From Verrucomicrobiales bacterium (GTDB lineage Bacteria; Verrucomicrobiota; Verrucomicrobiia; Limisphaerales; JAYPXF01): a stretch of 64,000 bases of DNA. The notes under the pieces are model-generated. The model did not search any database and had not been told where the DNA came from. It saw only the letters and a program-made list of their open reading frames with translations. Below, in pieces: positions 30,605 to 39,247 of the stretch (the stretch's first letter is position 1; the number at the start of each line of letters is the position of its first letter). The DNA is taken from NCBI GenBank assembly GCA_002715965.1, contig PBAL01000023.1, forward strand, positions 1 to 64,000, in the 5' to 3' direction. Position numbers and translations under genes: made by a program.

Positions 30605-31576
30605 ATGAAGCATCAGCTTGAATTTGAAAAACCGATCGTCGAACTGCAGCGCAAGCTGGACGACCTGAAGAAACATCAGGATACCAACGCGCTGGGCATC
30701 AGCTTTGACGACGAGGTCAAGCGTATCGAACAGAAGATTGCCGAGACCCGGAAGGAGATCTATTCCAACCTCGACGCCTGGCAACGCGTTCAGCTCGCCC
30801 GTCATCCACAACGTCCCTTCGCACTGGACTACTGCCACAATGTCTTCAGCGAGTTTGACGAACTCGCCGGCGACCGTCTCTACGCGGACGACCGCGCCGT
30901 GGTGGGGGGATTTGCCATGCTTGATGGCCGGCGCGTGATGGTCATTGGCACTCAGAAGGGCAGGGACACCAAAGAAAACATCCTGCGAAATTTTGGTTCC
31001 GCACATCCGGAAGGCTATCGCAAGGCCCTGCGTCTGATGCGCCTCGCAAACAAGTTTGGTCTTCCAATCGTTACGCTCATTGACACGGCTGGCGCTTTCC
31101 CTGGTGTCGGCGCCGAGGAACGCCATATCGCGGAAGCCATAGCGGTGAACCTCCGCGAGATGACGCTCTTCGAAGTTCCCATCATCGGCGTGGTTTTAGG
31201 TGAGGGCGGTTCTGGTGGCGCGTTGGGCATCGGCGTCTGTGACCGCGTGTTGATCATGGAGAACGCCTACTATTCGGTAATCAGTCCCGAAGGTTGCGCG
31301 GCCATTCTCTGGAAGGATCGCAAGGCGGCATCCAAGGCCGCCGAAGCTCTCAAGATCACTGCTTCCCACCTGCAGGACCTGGGCCTTGTCGATGAAATCA
31401 TTCCCGAACCCCTTGGTGGCGCCCATCAGGATTGGGACAGCTCGGCTGCGAACGTGAAGGACGTCCTCATTCGTCACCTTGACGAGGTAGCCGCGTTCAA
31501 GACCGATGAGCGGCTTGAGAAGCGCTACGAGAAGTTTCGCGCCTTCGGTCATTTCGAGGACAGCCAGGCCGCCTGA
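30605..31576 (+). CDS. accA: acetyl-CoA carboxylase carboxyltransferase subunit alpha
   Basis: 323 residues. N-terminal coiled coil (LEFEKPIVELQRKLDDLKKH), then the crotonase-like carboxyltransferase domain with ALDYCHNVFSEFDELAGDRL, FGSAHPEGYRKALRLMRLAN, IDTAGAFPGVGAEERHIAEA, VVLGEGGSGGALGIGVCDRV and SVISPEGCAAILWKD. It transfers the carboxyl group from biotin to acetyl-CoA with AccD (not in this window) for fatty acid synthesis. The start at ATG 30605 is the family start; the frame is open upstream without conserved sequence. Confidence 0.96.
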   Translation: MKHQLEFEKPIVELQRKLDDLKKHQDTNALGISFDDEVKRIEQKIAETRKEIYSNLDAWQRVQLARHPQRPFALDYCHNVFSEFDELAGDRLYADDRAVVGGFAMLDGRRVMVIGTQKGRDTKENILRNFGSAHPEGYRKALRLMRLANKFGLPIVTLIDTAGAFPGVGAEERHIAEAIAVNLREMTLFEVPIIGVVLGEGGSGGALGIGVCDRVLIMENAYYSVISPEGCAAILWKDRKAASKAAEALKITASHLQDLGLVDEIIPEPLGGAHQDWDSSAANVKDVLIRHLDEVAAFKTDERLEKRYEKFRAFGHFEDSQAA

Positions 31577-31658
31577 TTGAACATCAGGCATCTGGTCCAG
31601 CTCCACCCCTCCAACAAAACGCTTGGCCGGTTTTCACTTTGCCGCCAGCATCGTTGTG

Positions 31659-32261
31659 ATGGGCATATCGCCGAAACAGTTCGAGGCATTGCAGGAACGC
31701 ACCCGACCGGGCCAGCGAAAGGTTTCGAAGTCCTCAACCGACATCGACCGAACGACCACCCATGAAGTGATCCTTGGAATCGATCCTTCATTGCGCGGGA
31801 CGGGATACGGCGTCATCAAGGTTACGCAGCCGCATCCGGAGACCCTGGCTCAAGGCACCATCAAATGCCCACCCAGCTGGGAACATTCCCGCTGCCTCGC
31901 GCAGATCGCAAAGACCATCCGCAGCGTCATCCGCAAGACCAGGCCGACCGGATGCGTTGTGGAAGGCATCTTCCACGCGCAGAACCTCAAGACGGCCATC
32001 ATCATGGGTGAAGCCCGTGGCGCGGCATTGGCTTCGGCTGGAGAGGCGGGACTGGAGATTTTCGAGCTGGCCGCGCGGAAGGTGAAGCTGGCGATCGTCG
32101 GCTACGGAGGCGCGCAGAAAAGCGCCGTGGCCCGCATGGTTCAACGCATGCTTGATCTTGAAGAAGAACCTGCTCCGGACGAGGCCGATGCCCTGGGGTT
32201 GGCCCTGGCCTACGCGCAGGAAAACCGACGATACCAATTACAACCGCCGAAGCGCGTTTGA
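31659..32261 (+). CDS. ruvC: crossover junction endodeoxyribonuclease RuvC
   Basis: About 200 residues from ATG 31659. The RNase H-like core begins at VILGIDPSLRGTGYGVI with the first catalytic Asp; the second acidic residue is in CVVEGIFHAQNLKTAIIMGE, and the last pair is in PAPDEADALGLALAYAQ. It resolves Holliday junctions with RuvA (next gene) and RuvB (not in the window). The core is preceded by about 35 residues (GISPKQFEALQERTRPGQRK) not present in E. coli RuvC. They could be a lineage-specific tail or an over-long start, although no later start codon precedes the core closely. Confidence 0.9.
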   Translation: MGISPKQFEALQERTRPGQRKVSKSSTDIDRTTTHEVILGIDPSLRGTGYGVIKVTQPHPETLAQGTIKCPPSWEHSRCLAQIAKTIRSVIRKTRPTGCVVEGIFHAQNLKTAIIMGEARGAALASAGEAGLEIFELAARKVKLAIVGYGGAQKSAVARMVQRMLDLEEEPAPDEADALGLALAYAQENRRYQLQPPKRV

Positions 32262-32268
32262 CTGAAAA

Positions 32269-32868
32269 ATGATAACCTTTTTACGCGGCAAGATTGTCGA
32301 AGCAATTCCCACCCAGGCGGTCATCGACGTGAACGGCGTTGGTTACGAAGTTCTCATACCGCTTTCCTCTTTGGACAAGCTGCCCGGCCCGGGACAAGAC
32401 GTGCAGTTGCTGACCCATCTCGCCGTGCGGGAAGACGCGCACGTTCTCTACGGATTCATGACGTCCGAAGAGCGCGAGATTTTTCGACTGTTGATCAGCA
32501 ACGTCAAAGGCATAGGACCCAAGCTCGCGCTCAATATCCTCAGCGGGACCAATCCTGTTTCATTCAAGGGCGCCGTTGCCAACGGAGACGTCAAGGCGCT
32601 CTCGTCCATTTCCGGCGTGGGCAAGAAGACTGCCGAACGCATCGTCGTCGATCTGAAGGATCGGATCGGCGCGGTCGGCGCCTGGGAAGCCAGCAGTGCT
32701 GCGCAAGCGTCTGCGGTCGAAGACCAGAAGCTGAACGATGCAGTGTCTGCCCTGATCGCCTTGGGCTTCAAACCTGAGGAAGCGCACAAGTCCGTGAAAG
32801 GCGCTGTGGCAATGCTTGGCGATTCGGCTACTGTTGAGGAATTGGTTCGCGCCTCTCTCAAGAAGTAA
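32269..32868 (+). CDS. ruvA: Holliday junction branch migration protein RuvA
   Basis: 199 residues. Domain I is the OB fold (MITFLRGKIVEAIPTQAVID, then VNGVGYEVLIPLSSL). Domain II has two helix-hairpin-helix motifs (LISNVKGIGPKLALNILSGT and LSSISGVGKKTAERIVVDLK). Domain III, which contacts RuvB, follows a flexible linker (DAVSALIALGFKPEEAHKSV). The gene lies 8 bases after ruvC, so the two are co-transcribed. Confidence 0.96.
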   Translation: MITFLRGKIVEAIPTQAVIDVNGVGYEVLIPLSSLDKLPGPGQDVQLLTHLAVREDAHVLYGFMTSEEREIFRLLISNVKGIGPKLALNILSGTNPVSFKGAVANGDVKALSSISGVGKKTAERIVVDLKDRIGAVGAWEASSAAQASAVEDQKLNDAVSALIALGFKPEEAHKSVKGAVAMLGDSATVEELVRASLKK

Positions 32869-32871
32869 GGC

Positions 32872-33570
32872 ATGTCGGACGAGCGAGCGAAAGACGCGTC
32901 TGGGCCTGTGATTCCCCGCCAGGCGGGATTCGGCGGCCGCGTGCTCGCCCGCATGATCTGGTGGCTGACCAATCTCTTGGTGTTGACCTTGCGATGGCGC
33001 GTAAACGTTCCAGAAGGCCTGCTGGACGAAGAATCAGAGAAGCCCGTAATTCTCTGCATCTGGCACAATCGCCTGGCGCTTTCCCTGATCCTCTATCGAA
33101 AATTCATCCTGCCCGTGCGGCCGAGTCATCGGCTGGCTGCGATGGTCAGTGCCAGCCGCGATGGCGGGATGTTGGCCCGGGTGCTGGAACTGGCCTCTGT
33201 GAAACCTATTCGCGGATCGTCGAGTCGGCGCGGTTCACAAGCGTTGAAGGAAGCCGTCAGCTGCGCCCGTGACGGATTCGATCTGGCCATCACCCCTGAT
33301 GGACCGCGCGGGCCGAAGTACACCCTGCATCCCGGCGTCGTATCCATCGCGCAACTCAGCGGCTGCCGGATCATTCCTGTGTCATACGATCTTTCCTGGA
33401 AGATCACTTTGAACAGCTGGGATAAGTTCCAAGTCCCGCTCCCCTTTGCCCGGGTTGACTTCCGCCTGGGTGAAGCCATTGAAGTTCCCCGTCGGCTGGA
33501 TTCCAATGGGCACGAGAAAACCTGCGAAGCGGTTCGACAAAAACTCATGGAGCTCACGGATCGTCAATAG
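32872..33570 (+). CDS. lysophospholipid acyltransferase-family protein (DUF374)
   Basis: 232 residues. DUF374 members belong to the LPLAT superfamily. Visible motifs are ILCIWHNRLALSLILYR (the His-containing catalytic block), AAMVSASRDGGMLARVLE, PIRGSSSRRGSQALKE, and AITPDGPRGPKYTLHPG. The N-terminal hydrophobic stretch (ARMIWWLTNLLVLTLRW) probably anchors it to the inner membrane. DUF374 proteins have been linked to lipid A acylation or related lipid transfer. It lies 4 bases after ruvA and converges on the phosphoesterase gene. Confidence 0.85.
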   Translation: MSDERAKDASGPVIPRQAGFGGRVLARMIWWLTNLLVLTLRWRVNVPEGLLDEESEKPVILCIWHNRLALSLILYRKFILPVRPSHRLAAMVSASRDGGMLARVLELASVKPIRGSSSRRGSQALKEAVSCARDGFDLAITPDGPRGPKYTLHPGVVSIAQLSGCRIIPVSYDLSWKITLNSWDKFQVPLPFARVDFRLGEAIEVPRRLDSNGHEKTCEAVRQKLMELTDRQ

Positions 33571-33580
33571 CGGTCGAAGC

Positions 33581-34327
33581 TCACGCCAGCACTTCAATCT
33601 CCCCGCCGTTCGCGAGACATACCCGTTCCGTCCCGGCCTGTGAAATCCAGGTCACATCATCTTGTTCCGTGTTCCAGACCAGGAACGATGGAATCGGACC
33701 ATGTTGTCGGCCCGCGTTGAAGACGATCGTCTTCCCGATTCGATGCGTCCACGAGCCCTCCTTGCGAAACGGCGCCTCGTGAACGTGTCCCGTAAAAACG
33801 ATGTCCGGTTCAAACCGCTCGATCCAGTCACCAAGCTGCGCATCGCCGAAGTGCTTCTTTCCATTCCAACTCAATGGCGTGTCTTGGGGCGGACAGTGAT
33901 AGACCCATGCCCAGCGCGTCTTCTCTTTGGAAGAATCAGCTTCCAATTGTGCCCGCACTTTCTCCCGGCCAATGTCCCCATCCCACCACGGACAGATAGT
34001 GAACAATGTGTCTTCAATCGCCACCGAATCCCCATCGACCTGCGCGCCGCTGAGCCTTCCATCCTGCAACCAGGTTGCGCCCCGCTCGTCTTCGGAGATC
34101 TTCTCTTTCGCGTCGTGATTTCCCGATGAGGCGAGCACGGGCACCTTCTGCCGGATGCGCCTCAGATAGTTCAGAGCCACCACCGCCTGCGCATCTCGTT
34201 CCACAATTGATACGAGGTCGAGCAGATCCCCCGCCAGCACCACGACGTCAAACCTCTCCGCCACAGAATTCACCCAGTCGAACTGCTTGAGTGAGTAATG
34301 GATATCTGCAGCGATCAAAAACTTCAT
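33581..34327 (-). CDS. calcineurin-like metallophosphoesterase
   Basis: 248 residues with the full metal-binding set: ADIHY (D-x-H near residue 8), VVLAGDLLDL (GD), ASSGNHDAKE (GNHD), VYHCPPQDTP (H) and IVFTGHVHEAPF (GHxH). No signal peptide, so cytoplasmic. The substrate cannot be assigned; the family covers nucleases, cyclic nucleotide phosphodiesterases and protein phosphatases. Confidence 0.88.
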   Translation of the reverse strand: MKFLIAADIHYSLKQFDWVNSVAERFDVVVLAGDLLDLVSIVERDAQAVVALNYLRRIRQKVPVLASSGNHDAKEKISEDERGATWLQDGRLSGAQVDGDSVAIEDTLFTICPWWDGDIGREKVRAQLEADSSKEKTRWAWVYHCPPQDTPLSWNGKKHFGDAQLGDWIERFEPDIVFTGHVHEAPFRKEGSWTHRIGKTIVFNAGRQHGPIPSFLVWNTEQDDVTWISQAGTERVCLANGGEIEVLA

Positions 34328-34390
34328 CGGTGAGCCCGGGAACTATCCGGATACACGATAGGGAATTCCAGCCCGCGCTTGAGTGCTCCT

Positions 34391-35659
34391 CTAAATGTTC
34401 GGCAGCTCAAAGCCCTTGCGATGTTCCCGGCCAACCAGCTTGTTCGCCTCCGCGTCGTCGAAGGTCTGCGTCTTCGCATCGAACTTCAGGCGTTTCCCCG
34501 TGCGCCATGCGATGTTCCCCATGTGGCACATCGCGGAACTGATGTGGCCGGAAAGAATCTCCTGGTTGAGTGAATCGCGTTTTCGGTTGATCACCGCATC
34601 GAGGAAATTTCGCACGTGCTCGGTTTGCCCGACGCTGCTTTGGCCGTTTCTGACCACTTTCCCCTTCGAGTCATACGCAGTCCATGAACGATTGGTCACC
34701 AACATCCAGCCATTCTCGCCATAGATGGCCGCACCCGTTTCTGTGCCGAACAATTGTGGCCGCGACCAAAGGCGCATCTCATATTGCACGATCGCCTTCG
34801 GATATTCGTAGTTCACGAACAAGGTGTCCGGCCATTCCTGATCGTCGTCGTGATACAGCTTTCCGCCCGAGGCGTTGATGGCCTGTGGGAAATCCTCAAG
34901 TCCCATCAGATAACGGCAATAGTCCACCCGATGCACGCCGTCGTTTCCAAGGTCGCCCGTGCCGTAGTCGAACATCCAGCGCCACTGCAGGTCGACGATC
35001 GAAGGGTTGTATTTTCGGTGAGGCGCCGGCCCAAGCCAGAGATCGTAATCGATACCGGCAGGCGCCTTCGCGTCCGGCTTCAGATGCACGGATCGCGTGG
35101 TTGCCGTTTCCCAGGACTTGCCACTGATCACGCGCCCCATCGCACCGCTCTTTACATACTCACGCGCCTCTTTCAAAAACGGCGCGCTGCGAACCTGCGT
35201 CCCCATCTGCACCATCCGATCATGCTTGTGCGCCATCTCCACCGCGACCTTGCCTTCGAGGATGTTGTGACTGGCCGGCTTCTCGACATAGACATCCTTG
35301 CCCGCCCGGCAACCCTCAATCGTCAACATCGCATGCCAGTGATCCGGCGTGGCCACGATGAACGCATCGATCGAAGGATCATCCAGCAGTTCGCGGTAGT
35401 CCTTTACCCGCTTGGGATCCAGTCCCGTCACCTCCTTCATCTCACGACCGCGCACTTCCAATACCTCATCCCGCACATCGCAGAGATGGGTGATCGCGCA
35501 ATCACGCTGGGCGGCAAAAGACCGCATCACCGAATTCCCCCGCCTGCGCGGACCAATGCACGCGACACTGATCTTGCTGTTTGGATTGGCGGAAATGATG
35601 GCCGGCGCACAGACGCCTGCAGCCGTGACGGATTTCAGAAATGATCGGCGGGACTTCAT
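34391..35659 (-). CDS. Gfo/Idh/MocA family oxidoreductase, Tat-exported
   Basis: 422 residues. The N-terminus KSRRSFLKSVTAAGV is a twin-arginine signal. The Rossmann domain follows (SKISVACIGPRRRGNSVMRS), then the catalytic EKP block DVYVEKPASHNILEGKVAVE and the C-terminal beta-sheet domain with DYGTGDLGNDGVHRVDYCRY. This exported clade with a C-terminal region ending ANKLVGREHRKGFELP is abundant in Planctomycetes and Verrucomicrobia. The expected cofactor is NAD(P), and the substrate is probably a sugar or cyclitol; neither is shown by sequence. Confidence 0.88.
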   Translation of the reverse strand: MKSRRSFLKSVTAAGVCAPAIISANPNSKISVACIGPRRRGNSVMRSFAAQRDCAITHLCDVRDEVLEVRGREMKEVTGLDPKRVKDYRELLDDPSIDAFIVATPDHWHAMLTIEGCRAGKDVYVEKPASHNILEGKVAVEMAHKHDRMVQMGTQVRSAPFLKEAREYVKSGAMGRVISGKSWETATTRSVHLKPDAKAPAGIDYDLWLGPAPHRKYNPSIVDLQWRWMFDYGTGDLGNDGVHRVDYCRYLMGLEDFPQAINASGGKLYHDDDQEWPDTLFVNYEYPKAIVQYEMRLWSRPQLFGTETGAAIYGENGWMLVTNRSWTAYDSKGKVVRNGQSSVGQTEHVRNFLDAVINRKRDSLNQEILSGHISSAMCHMGNIAWRTGKRLKFDAKTQTFDDAEANKLVGREHRKGFELPNI

Positions 35660-35762
35660 CCACCCAGCATGAACCTAGCTGCCGCGGAATCAACCCTGCG
35701 CATTGGCGTTTCTCACCGTCCGCGCTTGCATTAGAAACTGAAAACCGGCAAACCCCTCGCGC

Positions 35763-36728
35763 ATGTCGGACCAATCGCCAGTTATCATCGGAACGCGCGG
35801 CAGCGCTCTGGCGTTGGTGCAGGCGAACATGATTCTGGCGCAGTGTCGCGCGGCATTTCCGGAGCAGACTTTCGAGATCCAGATCATCAAGACCACTGGT
35901 GATAAACTGAAAACCGCGTCATTGGCCAATCCCGATAAGTCTCTGCCAAAGGGATTGTTCACCAAGGAACTCGAAGTGGCGTTGCTCGATGGCCGGGCCG
36001 ATCTGGCTGTTCATAGTCTGAAGGACCTTCCCACCGAATTACCGGACGGCCTCCTGCTCGGTGCGACCCCGCCACGCGAAGATGTGCGGGATGTATTGAT
36101 CTATCGGTCGGAGTCATCGGCGATTGGTGGACTGAAGCCCGCAATTCAGATCGGCGAATTGCCGGAAGGCGCAACCATCGCAAGCAGCAGCACCCGACGG
36201 CAATCGCAGCTCAGAGAACAGCGTCCTGATCTCAAGCTCGTTGAGATCCGTGGCAATGTTCCCACTCGATTGCGGAAGATCTCCGAGCAAGCCGAGCTTC
36301 ACGGCACACTCCTCGCCGCGGCTGGACTGAAGCGTCTCGGATACACAATTGACGAAGACGGAACATTGAATGGAAAGGAAGTTCCTGACGGTTTGCTGGC
36401 CGTTTGTCTTTCTGAACAAGAGATGCTGCCGGCGGTTGGTCAGGCGGCCATCGGGATCGAAACGCGCAAGGACGACGAACGGATTGGGACCATCTGCGAA
36501 AAACTAAATCACGAAGACACCCTGCAGGCGGTCACCGCGGAGAGGGCCTTCCTGCGTGCGTTTGGCGGAGGTTGCGCCACGCCCGTGGCAGCACACGCGC
36601 GAGTAGACGGCACAGTCATTTCGATGGAAGTCGTTTCTTATGTCAGCGACGGACCGCGCCGCGCAAGCGGGTCGGGCGATTCAGCGGAAGAATTGGGCAA
36701 ACAACTTGCCGCTGAGGTGCTCTCCTAG
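35763..36728 (+). CDS. hemC: hydroxymethylbilane synthase (porphobilinogen deaminase)
   Basis: 321 residues. It polymerises four porphobilinogens to hydroxymethylbilane for haem. Markers: IIGTRGSALALVQANMI, KGLFTKELEVALLDGRADLA, VHSLKDLPTELPDGL, IASSSTRRQSQLREQRPDL and VEIRGNVPTRLRKI. The dipyrromethane cofactor Cys is residue 271 in FGGGCATPVAAHA. It is divergent from the upstream Gfo/Idh gene and convergent with psd, with 16 bases between stops. Confidence 0.96.
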   Translation: MSDQSPVIIGTRGSALALVQANMILAQCRAAFPEQTFEIQIIKTTGDKLKTASLANPDKSLPKGLFTKELEVALLDGRADLAVHSLKDLPTELPDGLLLGATPPREDVRDVLIYRSESSAIGGLKPAIQIGELPEGATIASSSTRRQSQLREQRPDLKLVEIRGNVPTRLRKISEQAELHGTLLAAAGLKRLGYTIDEDGTLNGKEVPDGLLAVCLSEQEMLPAVGQAAIGIETRKDDERIGTICEKLNHEDTLQAVTAERAFLRAFGGGCATPVAAHARVDGTVISMEVVSYVSDGPRRASGSGDSAEELGKQLAAEVLS

Positions 36729-36744
36729 CGTGCGTTCGTGAGCG

Positions 36745-37641
36745 CTACGAGGCGATGCCAAGTTGATCGCCCATGTGGGCATACAACTCACGACGCTCGC
36801 GGCTCTGCTCCAGCAGGTCAGCATCAAACTGAATCCGGCCGGGTTCGAAAAGCAACATGGTCGCTGAACCCCCAAACTTGAAGAATCCCTTCTCCGCGCC
36901 TTTCTCAATCGCACCCGGTTGGTAGGTGTATTCGAACCCGCCCACACAGGTTGCTCCGATCTCGAGCATCATCACGCGTCCGAATTCCTCCGAGCGAATC
37001 TCGCACATCGCACGCTTGTTCTCCGCGAGTATCTTGATCCGCTGACGCAACGCGATCGGGCTCACCGAATAAAGCGGCCCTTTGATGAACTGCGTCGCAT
37101 CCGTTTCACCCGCCACCGGAAAATGAAACCGGTGATAGTCCGTCGGACAAAGACGCGACAAGAGCATGCTTCCCTCCCGATAACGGCGCGCGATGTTTGA
37201 ATCTCCGACCAGTTCTTCCAGCGGAAGCGTCTGCCCCTTCACAAAGAATCCATTCATCTCGGCGATATTGGCAAAACCGAGGTGACGCCCGTCTGCGGGG
37301 AACACCGCTACGCTTGAGCCCCCCTTGATCGGGCGCGCGTCCGGTTTGAGTTTGCGAAAGAAGAATTCGTTGAAATTCTGAAAGTCCTCGGGGTCGTCGG
37401 TGAACTCTGCGGGATCAACCTCGTAGGTGTTGATGAACGGCTGAACTTTTCTCTGCGATGCCTGCCGGTTCATCCTCCAGCCATACCATCGTGAGAATGC
37501 CGATCGTTTGACGAAGGAATGCAGCGCCAATTTCCCCAGCGGATTGCCATAGACCCATCGAAGGAATCGTTCGCCATAGATCTGCTCGGTCTCGACCCGA
37601 CCGGTGTAGCGATTGAAGAACTCTATGGGTTCGGCACTCAT
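36745..37641 (-). CDS. psd: phosphatidylserine decarboxylase (proenzyme)
   Basis: 298 residues from ATG 37641 (MSAEPIEFFNRYTG), the usual family start; an upstream ATG at 37728 adds 29 unrelated residues. Markers: NFNEFFFRKLKPDARPI, VAVFPADGRHLGFANI, LCPTDYHRFHFPVAGE, LEIGATCVGGFEYTY. The self-cleavage site is FKFGGSATMLLFEPG near residue 265; in this lineage FGGS replaces the LGST of E. coli, and the Ser becomes the pyruvoyl group. It makes phosphatidylethanolamine at the inner membrane. It follows the cupin gene on the same strand. Confidence 0.93.
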   Translation of the reverse strand: MSAEPIEFFNRYTGRVETEQIYGERFLRWVYGNPLGKLALHSFVKRSAFSRWYGWRMNRQASQRKVQPFINTYEVDPAEFTDDPEDFQNFNEFFFRKLKPDARPIKGGSSVAVFPADGRHLGFANIAEMNGFFVKGQTLPLEELVGDSNIARRYREGSMLLSRLCPTDYHRFHFPVAGETDATQFIKGPLYSVSPIALRQRIKILAENKRAMCEIRSEEFGRVMMLEIGATCVGGFEYTYQPGAIEKGAEKGFFKFGGSATMLLFEPGRIQFDADLLEQSRERRELYAHMGDQLGIAS

Positions 37642-37815
37642 GCGCGCCGCGTGTTTACGCAAGTTGAAGCCGTTTGCCAACGATGCAGGTGGAAGAAGTG
37701 GTGTGTCGTCCGGATTGGTTTGCCCCACGGATTCGCTTTTCCAATCGGTGCGGTTTTCTCGAATCCGTTGGGAAAAAGTGCGAATGAGTTGGGCTGCATA
37801 TCTGAGACGCTCGAT

Positions 37816-38319
37816 TTAATTTGGAGCGTGCCAATGGTCCGGCAAACCGTTGTCGCCAAACGCTGGATCCAGTTCGGGTAACGGCACACGCCCGATGTTC
37901 GCCAGTTCGCGATCGCTGACCGGAGAATCTCCACGAAACAAATCCGGCGACTGGCCGGCCGGGTATGCACCCACCACTGCGAATTCCCAATTCGCTTTCA
38001 AACGTTCGTGCCCCACACCGGCCGGCAGAATCACCAGATCCCCGGCCTTCACTTCCTGCACGACGCCCGCATCCCCCCCGAAGCGAATGCTCGCCGAGCC
38101 GCTGTAGCAGGCCAGGGCCTCATGGGCGTTCGTGTGGTAATGCGGATAAGGAAACACGCCGTTGCGCCAGGAATTGCCCCAATGGTTTGCCTCAAAGGTG
38201 TCTTCGATCACCGAAGGATCGAAGCCCTCTGCAAACGCACCCGCATAAAACAACATCGGCAGGTGCTCGTTGTTCGGGATCTGTCCGTCGTTCTTGAAGA
38301 GGAAAGTCTGCGGTTGCAC
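37816..38319 (-). CDS. cupin domain protein (YjlB-like)
   Basis: 167 residues. Cupin motif 1 is PHYHTNAHEALACYSGSASI and motif 2 is AGDLVILPAGVGHERL, with two His from motif 1 and one from motif 2 for a metal. The N-terminal LFKNDGQIPNNEHLPMLFYA and the C-terminal RVPLPELDPAFGDNGLPDHW resemble the YjlB group of sugar-related cupins. Function unknown. It is 174 bases upstream of psd on the same strand. Confidence 0.85.
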   Translation of the reverse strand: MQPQTFLFKNDGQIPNNEHLPMLFYAGAFAEGFDPSVIEDTFEANHWGNSWRNGVFPYPHYHTNAHEALACYSGSASIRFGGDAGVVQEVKAGDLVILPAGVGHERLKANWEFAVVGAYPAGQSPDLFRGDSPVSDRELANIGRVPLPELDPAFGDNGLPDHWHAPN

Positions 38320-38330
38320 GGCGAGGAATT

Positions 38331-38476
38331 AACCACAGATGGACGCAGATGAACACAGATCTGGCGGAAGAGTCCTCGGGCAGGGCGTTCTTGGCCGAAT
38401 TTTGGAGGTGCCCCAAGCACGCCTTGGATTTCTCAGACGAACATAGCGTCGCCAAGCGCAGCGCCCATCTGTGGTT
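38331..38476. repeat. small element bounded by 12-bp inverted repeats
   Basis: AACCACAGATGG at 38331-38342 is exactly inverted as CCATCTGTGGTT at 38465-38476. The 146-bp body holds no gene. The left end continues ACGCAGATGAACACAGAT, a motif that recurs in many verrucomicrobial and planctomycete intergenic regions. It lies in the divergent gap between the cupin gene and grpE. Confidence 0.5.
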
Positions 38477-38551
38477 TGGAAAAAATACGCTGCCATCAAC
38501 AAGGTTGCGCCCCTCGGGGGCTTGTGTATTGTATCGCGCCCTGTATTTGGG

Positions 38552-39247
38552 ATGAGCAAAGATTCAGAAGAAAAATCGATGGAACAACAGGACGCAGCCA
38601 CCGCTGAAGAGCAACCCGAGGCGACAGAATCCGGGGCGGATGACGCCACGGAAGAAAACAACGACGCTGAAAACGAAGGCGCGGAGGAAGAAAGCGGCCC
38701 GGTGGAGATTGATGCTGAGGAGTTGAAGGCACTCCAGGAAAAGGCCGCCAAAGCGGACGAGCATTGGGACCGCATTTTGCGCATGACGGCTGAATCTGAA
38801 AACTTCAAGAAGCGCGCCGCACGCGATCGGCAGGAAGCCATTCGTTATGCGAACGAAGGTTTGATTGAAAGCCTCCTGCCCGTGCTCGACAGTTTCAACA
38901 TGGCCATGTCCGCGGCCAATTCCACCGCCGAAACCGATCTCAAGTCCCTGAAGATGGGCGTGGAAATGATCCTCACGCAATTGAACACCGTCCTCAAAGA
39001 GGCGGGCGTGGAGGAACTTGATGCAGCCGGAAAGCAATTTGATCCCACCTGGCAGGAAGCCATGTCGCAGCAGGAAACGACCGACGTGCCTGAGGGCCAG
39101 GTCATCCAGCAATTGCGCAGGGGATACAAACTCAAGGATCGACTCGTCCGTGCCGCTTCCGTGGTTGTGGCCAAGGCCCCGGCTCCGGAAGCGCCTCCGC
39201 AGAAGGAGGAACAAGAATCCGCCGAGAATGAGGATCAATCTGAATGA
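38552..39247 (+). CDS. grpE: nucleotide exchange factor GrpE
   Basis: 231 residues. An acidic disordered N-terminus (about 1-55) is followed by the dimerising helix ([20 protein letters not shown], then [20 protein letters not shown]), the four-helix segment ([15 protein letters not shown]) and the beta-head ([20 protein letters not shown], then [20 protein letters not shown]). It releases ADP from DnaK. ATG 38552 is preferred; upstream in-frame codons lie in the repeat element. dnaJ follows with ATGA overlap. No CIRCE-type operator was seen upstream. Confidence 0.95.
   Translation: MSKDSEEKSMEQQDAATAEEQPEATESGADDATEENNDAENEGAEEESGPVEIDAEELKALQEKAAKADEHWDRILRMTAESENFKKRAARDRQEAIRYANEGLIESLLPVLDSFNMAMSAANSTAETDLKSLKMGVEMILTQLNTVLKEAGVEELDAAGKQFDPTWQEAMSQQETTDVPEGQVIQQLRRGYKLKDRLVRAASVVVAKAPAPEAPPQKEEQESAENEDQSE

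Noticed and set aside
38477-38551. Search for a CIRCE-type heat-shock operator upstream of grpE
   Set aside because: No TTAGCACTC/GAGTGCTAA inverted repeat is present in the gap.
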